Below, piece after piece: positions 8,321-16,600 of a stretch of 18,328 nucleotides of DNA. Position 1 is the stretch's first letter. Every line of letters starts with the position of its first letter. The notes beneath the pieces were generated by a model, which had not been told where the DNA came from, searched no databases, and saw only the letters and a list, made by a program, of their open reading frames with translations. The position numbers were made by a program, and so were the translations under genes. The DNA is from Ectocarpus siliculosus (lineage: Eukaryota > Sar > Phaeophyceae > Ectocarpales > Ectocarpaceae). The stretch lies in NCBI GenBank assembly GCA_000310025.1, contig FN648069.1, positions 644,272 through 662,599 on the forward strand. The letters run 5' to 3'.

Positions 8321-8525
8321 ACAAATGAAGCAAACATATTGGATAACTTACAAAATCGGTCGAAATTCGGGGTTAGGGATAAGTGTAGGCTACGCAAATC
8401 CCTTCCGTTGTACTCCGTATATGTAGTATATTTAAACTTAATTATTTCACGTAGGCCGTCCGCCCGACGACCCCAACGAGCTGAAAGAAGACGCTTCGGC
8501 AGGGGTGTGCCCTTCCACCACTCAC

Positions 8526-8627
8526 CCAGGTGTAGTCCCCCGGCTCCTTGATGTTCATGGGGTCGAAGAAGTACATCTTGTCGTACTGCTTGCCCGTGAA
8601 GGGCTTCGCGAGGAAGCTCAAGACGGG
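8526..8627 (-). CDS. Exon 4: PVLSFLAKPF... to ...KEPGDYTW
   Basis: 34 codons, phase 0 to 0. The acceptor is GCTGCCCGCAG|CCC and the donor TACACCTGG|GTGAGTGG. The end (YFFDPMNIKEPGDYTW) has the 'PGxY' turn typical of the penultimate strand of an Ig-like sandwich. The splice from exon 3 spans 2566 bp, the longest intron here. No exon with matching phase was found in between, and the joined sequence makes one coherent domain. Confidence 0.85.
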
Positions 8628-8754
8628 CTGCGGGCAGCAGCAGAGAGGCCGGTGGCACGAAGCGGTCAGCATCGCTTATCAACCGAGCGGTCAGCACTGG
8701 GGGAGCGAGCGTGGGCGATTCAGTTTCGTGACGCGCGCGGCGACACAAGGTTGT

Positions 8755-9002
8755 TTATGGAGGCCGTGGCGAGAGTGGGATTGGGAGGGTAAATCTTAGG
8801 TCTGCTTGGCGAGAGCGGGATTGGGGGGGTAAATCTTAGTTCTGCATGGCGAGAGAGAGGTTGGGGGGAATCTCGCGCAGCTATGGAGGCCGTGGCGAAA
8901 GAGGGGTTGGGGGGGAGAAATCTTACGCAGCTATGGAGGCACGTGGCGAGAGAGGGGCTGGGGGAAAATATTAGTTATGGAGGCCGTGGTGAGAGAGGGT
9001 TG
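8755..9002 (+). repeat. G-rich minisatellite, units of 40-50 bp
   Basis: About six units share (GAGGC)CGTGGCGAGAGAGGG.TTGGGGGG followed by (T)AAATCTTA and often GCAGCTATGGAGGC. The unit starts are near 8759, 8802, 8842, 8885, 8934 and 8979. It lies near the acceptor end of intron 3. Confidence 0.75.
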
Positions 9003-9779
9003 CGACTTCGCAGGTCGTGAAGCACTGCCATGTAGCAACAGCGTCAGACATACACATATAGACGAAACAGCTCTAGCCTCGACAAACCGCGTCTCTGAAC
9101 GGGGAAGCCCGGACGTTCCAACAACAACAGCAGCGACGGCACGTAAACGAAAAGAAAGAACGTGCCGATCGAAAGTAAGGCCGCCGACCAATGTACACAG
9201 GAGAACTTGATTTGCAGTTGGTTGGACCGTGATCGACGAAATGAAGAGAGGGTATCATAGTATCAAGAACCCCCACGTGGCCCCCGACGTCCCGTTCCAA
9301 AAGGGGGCTCCGGGAGTTCACACAAGGACGCCTACACCCCAAAATTCGATGAGGTCGAAATCAGGCAGGGGTATGAGTTGGGTATACGAAATTTCACATA
9401 TTTTGAGCAGCGGGATACGCACAATATATATTGCCACCCCCGGCGGTACAATGAATCCATCCCCGCAGAAGCTTCCCAATACTAATTCCAACACAAACCG
9501 ATATTCGTAAAAGGAAAAACGTTAGTATTTCCGAGGGTGAGGGCGGTAGGGTAGCAGTACGTACGTCCTTGTGCGCATTCTTTGAGCCCCCCATGCCAGT
9601 GTTCTTAACGAGGTGCCAAACATTCAAAATAAAAGATGGACATCGAGCTCTGATCGGTCCAGAAAACAAATAAAAAAATAGGGGAAGAGATGATGATTCA
9701 ATATTTCCTGAGTTTGAGAAAAAAGGCGTCGGGTGAGAGTATACCGTACCTCTACTGAGTCAGGTTCCCTTGAAATCTC

Positions 9780-10522
9780 GTATCTGGAAAAATATCCACG
9801 AAGGCGCACCCTCACTTTCACCCTTTCTTGCAGCTTAGCTTGTCCGAGCACTTCGGCAACGCTTGGCATTCCTCGCCATACTTAACAAGAGATTGATACT
9901 TCCGCTGGTGGAGGTTACATGGACACGTCAAAGGATTCTCACTCGAAATACAAAGAGTGCCATCATTGGCATTCCACGAACAACCCGTTGTGTGTAGCGA
10001 GCAACTTTTCAAATGGTGAACTTGAACGCAGCAGGTTCGGACAACAACGGAGCGAGCAGCTTCCCGTGAACCAACTGAGCAGTGGGACGAAACCCACACG
10101 GCCAGTCCTGCCAAAAGTAAAAGGCAGAAGCAGAAGTAGTAAGCTGCTTCTGCTTCTGGCTTTTACTTCCGGGCTTGGCTGGGCGTGCGGGGCTCTTCGC
10201 ATTGCTCAGTCGAACAACGGGGAGCGTCCCTCCATCCTTCTCCGTTCGACCTGCGGTGCTGCTCAACTTTGCCATGCGGTTTCCCCTGGGGATCTATGGC
10301 TACACACCGGTTGTTCGTCGAGTGTCCACAAGTTGTCATGCCGCGAAAGAGTCCCTTGAAGTGGTGATTTAACCGGCAACCAGCGGACGCATGCATATGG
10401 TTCTCTCTTGATAATGATAAGTACCATGTGTGGCAAGGGATGCCAAGTGTGGCCGGGGTTACTCGGACAAGCTATTAGGATGAAAGTGGGAGTATACGTT
10501 CGTGGACACTATTCCCAGATGT
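9780..10522. repeat. Long imperfect inverted repeat, arms about 365 bp
   Basis: Ten or more blocks pair in order around a centre near 10142-10155. TAGCTTGTCCGAG at 9836 pairs with 10462-10474. GCTTGGCATTCC at 9861 pairs with about 10437-10449. TCCGCTGGT at 9901 pairs with 10379-10387. CACGAACAACC at about 9975 pairs with 10309-10320. ACTGAGC at 10074 pairs with about 10204-10210. AAGTAAAAGGCAGAAGCAG at 10115 pairs with about 10150-10168. The arms differ by many substitutions and small indels. Ends near ATCTGG (9782) and CCAGAT (10515). Confidence 0.85.
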
Positions 10523-10525
10523 GGC

Positions 10526-11193
10526 ATCCCTTCGGATGTTCGCGGGCAGCATATTTTTTGTTAGATCTCTGCTGGTTGAATGTGCGATTATTTCAGTAGG
10601 AACATAAATATTTGTACCATACCTTGGTTTTCACACGGAGGGCATTGAAATAATATAGAGAACACTTCGTGTTTTTCCCAGCCAACGGAGCCGATTATCA
10701 TGTCGATGGTTCGATTTTGATTTTTGGACCCTTATTTCATGGCCTTGAAACCGCCCCAAACTTCATCCAGAGCCTCTTCAACCCCCAGCACTCATGTGGA
10801 CGGCGATAACTCGCACATCATGCCTCATACCATCCCGATAATTACCCCCGTGCATCGAAGCCACACAAAAAAAACTGTGTTGGCTTCCTCCTACCCCGGC
10901 TGATTCGAAAACACACCAAGAGGTGTACAGACTGGCGCCATATACAACATACAATGGATCGAAGCTCGAAATGAGAACTTGAACACTCCCATCCACGCCA
11001 ACATATTGTGGGCATTTTGTCAACTGATGTAATGCACCTGTTCATGACTCACAGCGGAAGAAGGTTCTCAAGCGCGGCGGTACTGCTGTACCGCTACAAG
11101 ACCTGTCACCAAGAACGTCTTCATTCCGAACCAGATATAACGGGACGACAACACACACAAACATCGAAGCCACCTCCCCCTCCCCGCACGTAC
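10526..11193 (-). other. Intron 3, 5' part
   Basis: No gene, RNA gene or clear repeat is seen here beyond the end of the inverted repeat. Confidence 0.4.
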
Positions 11194-11274
11194 CTCCGGT
11201 TCTCTGTCTTCACCCAAGCGCTCAAGAATCTCTATCGCGCGCAGAGCCTTGCCCTGGGGGATCTGCACCATGGG
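11194..11274 (-). CDS. Exon 3: PMVQIPQGKALRAIEIL...
   Basis: 27 codons, phase 0 to 0. The acceptor is CATGTGAGCAG|CCC and the donor GAACCGGAG|GTACGTGC. An alternative in-frame acceptor three codons further in (GTGCAG|ATC) would drop PMVQ. The residues read PMVQIPQGKALRAIEILERL then GEDREPE, and continue sensibly into exon 4 (PVLSFLAKPF). Confidence 0.75.
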
Positions 11275-11660
11275 CTGCTCACATGCCACGCGTCAAGACA
11301 CGCAGTGTGCCGCCGTGCCGGTGGGGAAAGCACAAAGGACCGAGAGCGATGCGTGTGATGTTGGTTGGGTGTGCGGTGTGGTGTACTGGGCAAAACGTTC
11401 GTGATCGGGAGGCTCTCGACGATACGGTTCCAACGTCGCCATTTTCGGCACCACCGTCGCCGTTTCCGATGCAGAACAACCAGGCTCGGAGAATCGGTCC
11501 AGGGGGCGTGGTATCTTATGCAATCCTGCGGTACGTCAAACAGCGGCACATGGAGGAGCACCGATTTCTCAACGTCGTCCCCAAATATTAAAACGCTCAG
11601 ACTCCGCTGATACCACACGCCAGATCATGGCCTTACAGGTGCGTTTCCCGTCTGTAGCAG

Positions 11661-11795
11661 CGCTGAGACTGATGTCTTTTCATTGGTCAGCCGGTTAGCG
11701 CGGTCGGTGCCAGAAATAAAGACGAACCACAACATCGCACTGAGACTGACGTCTATTCATCGGTCAGCCGTGCGGTCAATGCTAACAAAAAAATC
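11661..11795. repeat. Diverged 77-bp tandem duplication in intron 2
   Basis: CTGAGACTGATGTCT..TTCATTGGTCAGCCG (from 11663) recurs as CTGAGACTGACGTCT.TTCATCGGTCAGCCG (from 11740), each followed by a GCGGTC..TGC stretch. Confidence 0.7.
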
Positions 11796-11960
11796 ACACG
11801 AACTTTTAGCGTTGTTACAAGTGCTGAGTGCCAAGAGAAACACAAATACACACACGAATACACACGTACTTACCCTCCTGTGTGACCCCGGTCGGGTCGT
11901 CTAGCTAGTGGAAGTGGAGGATAGTGGCCAGAGGGGCAGACGACAGAATCCAATGATGGG

Positions 11961-12007
11961 AGAAAAAAAAAAAAAAACACACACACGCACACAACACACA
12001 CACACAC
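11961..12007 (-). repeat. GT microsatellite and poly-T directly at the exon 2 donor
   Basis: On the sense strand the donor AAGAAG|GTGTGTGTGTGTTGTGTGCG runs into a GT array, then about 15 T. The splice site is the first repeat unit of the array. Confidence 0.9.
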
Positions 12008-12187
12008 CTTCTTGTTGCCATCCAAGATCTGCACGCTAACTTTCGTGCTCTCCGCCTTGCCCGTCCTGATGGTCAGCCGCTTGGGCAGCGGCCGCTCCGT
12101 CCCGAGCATCACCACGTTCAGCCGCGACGGCAGCTGCTTGCGAATCGTCGAGAGAGCCTTGGTCCAGTCGTCAGGCTTCATCAAGGA
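12008..12187 (-). CDS. Exon 2: SLMKPDDWTK... to ...VQILDGNKK
   Basis: Exactly 60 codons, phase 0 to phase 0. The acceptor is CTCTCTCCAAAG|TCC and the donor AACAAGAAG|GTGTGTG. The residues begin SLMKPDDWTKALSTIRKQLP and end with a beta-strand-like stretch (STKVSVQILDGNKK) that leads into exon 3. The donor runs straight into a GT dinucleotide microsatellite on the sense strand. The acceptor end is repeated about three more times upstream in intron 1. Confidence 0.85.
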
Positions 12188-12525
12188 CTTTGGAGAGAGG
12201 AAGAACAGCGCAACACGAGCGAAAAAACACAATCAACGGTCGTAGTTGACACGCCCCAGTCGTCTCCCTTAATTAAAGACTTTTAGGGAGAGCGAAACAG
12301 CTTAACAGGAGCGAAAACAACCAAATGAACACTAGCTAACACGGTGACCCACGGGAGTCGTCGCCTGTCATCAAGGACGTTGAGAGAACTAGAACAGCAG
12401 CGTAAAAAAGAGAATAGGTGCGATACAAAACCAACGGTGACTACGGGAGGCGTCGCCTTTCATCAAGGACTTTTGAGAGAGGCCAGAAAAAAATGGGGCC
12501 GAAACCACAAGAGCAACCAAACAAT
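12160..12525 (-). repeat. Four-copy tandem array of the exon 2 acceptor junction
   Basis: Units of about 92-98 bp start near 12165, 12257, 12355 and 12447 (plus strand). Each holds (C/G)(A/G)G(T/G)CGTC...ATCAAGGAC-TT..GAGAG. On the sense strand copies 2 and 4 keep an AAAAG|TC acceptor; copy 3 has CG in place of AG. Copy 4 would read SLMKGDASRSHRW after the acceptor, against SLMKPDDW in the real exon. Confidence 0.85.
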
Positions 12526-12769
12526 TGCTCTTAATTAACATTAAAAAAAGCACCGGATGTCAGTTGGACCAGTGCGGGTTTCTTTATTAACAATAACAAT
12601 AGCACGAACAATGACGACAGCAACACTGCTGCAAAACGACAACAAGACAGATCACGAGAGTCGTCAGTTGCAACAGCATACAAGTAGGCTATCCTGCTGC
12701 GAAAAAAAACAAGACGGTCAACATTGACCCCGTCTTGTGCACGTGACTGTACCGCTTCATCCCGTATTT

Positions 12770-13047
12770 CACCCGACCTTTGCAAATCCATTCAATATTT
12801 TCCACATATTCTAGGGGCCCATCCCATATTACACTCTTTTTTTAAGCCCGCCCCGTATTGTAAACCTCTTCCGCGCCATGCATCCCATATCATACATGCG
12901 CTTCTCTCGGACCATCCCATATTGTACACGTCTGGTACCGGTCAGTCCCAGACCTCATGCGCCCCTTGCACATCCATCTGGGAATGCACCCATCTTCGGT
13001 ACCAGTCCATCCCATATTTGTACCATACCGTCCCATATTGTAAGCAC
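12770..13047 (-). repeat. Degenerate repeat of the exon 1 donor region
   Basis: The sense sequence after the donor (GTGCTTACAATATGGGACGG) recurs as variants of TACAATATGGGATGG. Plus-strand CCCATATT-like blocks lie at about 12823, 12852, 12894, 12916, 13011 and 13032. Some copies keep a donor-like GT, for example GAG|GTTTACAATACGGGG and GAC|GTGTACAATATGGGA. Confidence 0.65.
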
Positions 13048-13176
13048 CTTGTGCGGGTCCAGCTCCGTGACGGGGTAGAGCTTGGAAGCCGCATCGTCGT
13101 CACCGAAAATCTCCTCGGGGCTACGCTGAAGGCAGAACATGCCCTGCTTAGGCCCTTCCTCGTCATCATCATCCAT
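13048..13176 (-). CDS. Exon 1 in window: acidic start MDDDDEEGPK...
   Basis: 43 codons, phase 0 at both ends. The donor is CCGCACAAG|GTGCTTAC. The exon begins with an acidic run (MDDDDEE), then QGMFCLQRSPEEIFGDDD and SKLYPVTELDPHK. The sequence just before it on the sense strand is TTTATAATGCAG, a plausible acceptor, so I treat it as an internal exon. The alternative is a first exon starting at ATG 13180-13182 (MQMDDDD) or at ATG 13174-13176. Nothing upstream in the window looks like another exon, so an earlier exon would have to lie beyond the satellite. Confidence 0.7.
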
Positions 13177-13182
13177 CTGCAT

Positions 13183-13627
13183 TATAAATGAGATTGGGGG
13201 GATGAATGCAGCTAATTCTTCAATTTTTCAGTTTTGGTTCATGAATAATTAACTTCCAACTATTATTAGCTATTGGTCTTGGGTAGGGCATATGAAAATT
13301 AACCGGGCATCATCCATCGGCAACAAAATTAGTATGGGGTACTAACAAAATTAATAATGAGCCGCGGAGCGCGAAGCGCGACATTTTTCCCTTCATCCCA
13401 AGAAAGGAAACAAAGTCTCTTTATATCGGGCTCCTCCAACCAACGCGATGTAGGGGCCGTTCTGCAATTTTCGCCTAATTATGAACGAAAATAATCGCCT
13501 TTGTTCGACCATATACATACAACCGCGCAGCTTTCCTTCTCCCTTCTTCCTAGCACTGCCGCCCTTGCAAAGGAGTAGATAAACATGCAGCGGTCCTGTT
13601 GATATATTAATTCCAGCACTGCTCAAG
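13183..13627. other. AT-rich spacer between exon 1 and the satellite
   Basis: No exon is seen. An AT-rich patch (13225-13350) is followed by a small GC hairpin GCGCGAAGCGCG at about 13369-13380. If the gene starts at exon 1 this would be its promoter region; if not, it is the 3' end of a satellite-bearing intron. The sequence does not decide. Confidence 0.5.
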
Positions 13628-16600
13628 AATCAGCCCAGGTTGCTGAGAATGTGCGGAAGTTGATGAGGATAAGCCGAGGATGAGCCGAGGTTGGTGAGGA
13701 TAAGCCGAGGACAAGGATAAGCCGAGGTTGCTGAGGATAAGCCGAGATTGATGAGGATAAGCCGAGGTTGATGAGGATAAGCCGAGGATGCCGAAGATAA
13801 GCCGAGGATACCGACGATAAGCCGAGGAAAAGAACAAGACGAGGTTGCTGAGGATAAGCTGAGACTGATGAGGATGAGCCGGGGTTACTGAGAATGAGCT
13901 GAGGTTGCTGAGGATACGCCGAGGTTGCTGAAGATGACCCGAGGCTGATGAGGATGAGCCCAGAAAAAGGACAAGATGAGGATAACGAGGATAAGCCGAG
14001 ATTGCTGAGGATGAGCCGAGATTGCTCAGGATACGCCGAGGTTTCTGAGGATAGGACGCGGTTGCTGAGGACAAGCCGAGATTGATGAGGATAAGCCAAG
14101 GTTGCTGAGGATAAGCCGACATTGATGAGGATAAGCCGGGGTTGCTGAGAATGAGCTGAGGTTGCTGAGGATGCGCCGAGGTTGCTGAAGATGACCCGAG
14201 GCTGATGAGGATGAGCCCAGAAAAAGGACAAGATGAGGATAACGAGGATAAGCCGAGATTGCTGAGGATAAGCCGGGATTGATAAGGGAAAGCCGAGGTT
14301 GCTGAAGATAAGCCAAGGATAAGCCGAGATTGATGAGGATAAGCCGAGGTTGCTGAAGATAAGCCAAGGCTAAGCCGAAGTTGCTCAGGATAAGCCGAGA
14401 TTGCTGAGCAGTCGAGGATACTGAGGATAAGACGAGATTGATGAGGACAAGCTGAGGTTGCTGAGGATGAGCCGAGATTGCTGGGGATAACCCGAGGTTG
14501 ATGAGGATGAGCCGAGATTGCTGAGGGTAAGCCGAGATTTGCCGAGGATAAGCCGAGATTGATGAGGATAAGCCGAGATTTATGAGGATAAGGCCAGCTT
14601 GATGACGACAAGCCGAAATTGATGAGGATAAGCCGAAAATGACGAGGATAAGCCGAGTTTACTGCGGATGAGCCGAGACTGATGAGCATTAGCCATGGTT
14701 GCTGAGGATACGCTGCGATTGATGAGGATAAGCCGAGGTTGCTGAGGGTAAACCGGGGTTGATGAGGATAAGCCGAGGACAAGCCGATATTGCTGAGGAT
14801 AAGCCGAGATTTGCCGAGGATAAGCCGAGGTTACTGAGGATGAGCCGAGACTGCTGGGGATAACCCGAGGTTGAGGATACACCGAGATTGATGAGCATGA
14901 GCCGAGGTTGGTGAAGATATGCCGGGATCGATGAGGACAAGCCGAGGTTGCTTGGGTTAAGCCGAGATAGATGAGGAAAAGCAGAGGTCGCGGAGGATAA
15001 CCCGAGATTGACGAGGATAAGCCAAGGATACTGCGGATGAGACGAGATCGATGAGCGTAAGCCTAGATTGGTGAGGAGAGGCCAAGGAAAAGCCGAGATC
15101 GTTGGGGGTAAGACGAGGTTGAGGATGAGCCGAGGTTGGTGAGGATAAGCCGAGATTGCTGGGGACAAGCCGAGGTTACTGAACATGAGCCGAGATAGAC
15201 GAAGATGAGCCGAGGTTGCTGGACATAAGCCGGGATTGATGAGGATGAGCCCAGGTTGCTGAAGATAAGCCGAGATTGATGAGGACAGAGCTGAGGTTTA
15301 TGAAGAAAAGCCGAGATTGATGAGGATAAGCCGAGGGTACTGCGGATGCGCCGAAGTTGATGAGGATAAGCCGAGATTGCTGGGGTTTAAGCCGAGATTT
15401 ATGAGGATAAGCCGAGGTTACTGAGGATAAGCCGCGATGTATGACGATAAGCCGAGATTGATGAAGATGAGCCAAGATTGCTGAGGACAAGCCGAGATTG
15501 CTGAGGACAAGCCGAGGAAAGCCGAGATTGCTGGGGACAAGCAGAGGTTGAGGATGAGCCGATATTGCTGAGGATAAGTCGAGGTTACTGAGGATGAGCC
15601 GAGATTGATGAGGATGAGCCGAGGTTGCTGAAGATATGCCGAGATTGATAGGGATAGAGCCGAGGTTACTGCGGATGCGCCGAGATTGATGAGGATAAGC
15701 CGAGGTTGCTGAGGATAAGCCAAGATTGCTGAGGATAAGCCGAGATTGCTGAGGGTAAGCCGAGATTGCTGAGGATGAGCCGAGGTTCCTGAGGATTCCT
15801 GAGGACAAGCCCAAATGGATAAGCCGCGCTTACTGCCGATGAGCCGAGATTGATGAGCGTAAGCCGAGGTTGCGGAGGATATGCTAAGATCGATAAGGAT
15901 AAGCCGAGGTTGCTGAGGATAAAGCCGCGGTTGATGAGGATAAAACGAGCAAAAGCCGATGTTGCTGAGGATAAGCCGAGATTCCTGAGGATAAACCGAG
16001 GTTACTGAGGATGAGGATGAGCCGAGATTGCTGGGTATCACCCGAGGTTGCTGAGGATAAGCCGAGATTGACGAGGATGAGCCGAGGTTGCTGAGGATAA
16101 ACCGAGACTGATGAGAATAAGCCGAGGATACTGCAGATGAGCCGAGGTTGACGGCGACAAGCCGCTATTGCTGCGGATTAGCCCACGTTACTGAGTGTAA
16201 GCCGAAATTGATGAGGGTGACCCGAGGTTACTGCGGATGAGCTGAGGTTGCTGAGGATAAGCCGAGGTTACTGAGGGTGAGCCAAGGTTGCTGAAGATAA
16301 GCCGAGATTGATTAGAATAGAGCTGAGGTTGATGAGGAAAAGCCGAGATTTATGAGGATCAGCCGAGGTTGCTGCGGATGCACCCAGACTGATGAGGACG
16401 AGCAAAGGTTGCTGGGGTTAATCCGAGATTGATGAGGATAAGCCGACGTTGCGAAGGATAAGCCGAGATTGCTGGCGATAAGCCGAGATTGATGAGGATG
16501 AGCCGAGATTGCTGACGATAACCCGAGATTGATGAGGATGAGCCGAGATTGCTAAGGATAAGCCGAAATTAATGAGGATAAGCCGAGATTGATGAGGGTG

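Larger units (their letters stand above)
713..13176 (-). other. Multi-exon gene (11 exons in window, 3' incomplete), protein of tandem Ig-like repeats, tentatively SMCHD1/GMI1-like
   Basis: Eleven minus-strand exons join into about 582 codons with no stop. All junctions are GT-AG; 7 of 11 donors begin GTGAG. The joined protein shows at least three related beta-rich repeats. Repeat one spans exons 5-6 (ITVLPGNPTKS, then LPAFAVKLRDASKCVCP). Repeat two spans exons 7-9 (TFDATFE/PGKPTELVL, then LPPFSLGAMDACGNRTAP). Repeat three lies in exon 10 (FTVRVMPSKVPF, then GGEISGLHLRLYDQGG). Exons 2-4 hold an earlier diverged repeat ending EPGDYTW, and exon 11 starts another (KEAVTCSWD, then VLPDLK). Known biology: repeats with a PGxP entry and a 'LPxF..xxDxxGN' strand occur in the region between the GHKL ATPase and the SMC-type hinge of SMCHD1 and plant GMI1. 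Inference: this could be such a protein, acting on chromatin or in DNA repair. Neither the ATPase nor the hinge is in the window, so other Ig-repeat proteins remain possible. Confidence 0.75.

Noticed and set aside
9818-9960. Possible extra exon reading QRKYQSLVKYGEECQALP
   Set aside because: It looks protein-like, but its only donor (AAAGG|GTGAAAG) is in the wrong phase for exon 4. It also lies in an arm of the inverted repeat, and exons 3 and 4 join well without it.
9919-10359. 146-codon plus-strand frame across the inverted repeat
   Set aside because: It crosses the palindrome centre and changes from one arm to the complement of the other. No domain is recognised.
13180-13195. TATA box (TTTATAAT) for the gene
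   Set aside because: It would lie only a few bases before the candidate ATG, too close for a promoter element. The same bases fit a splice acceptor region.
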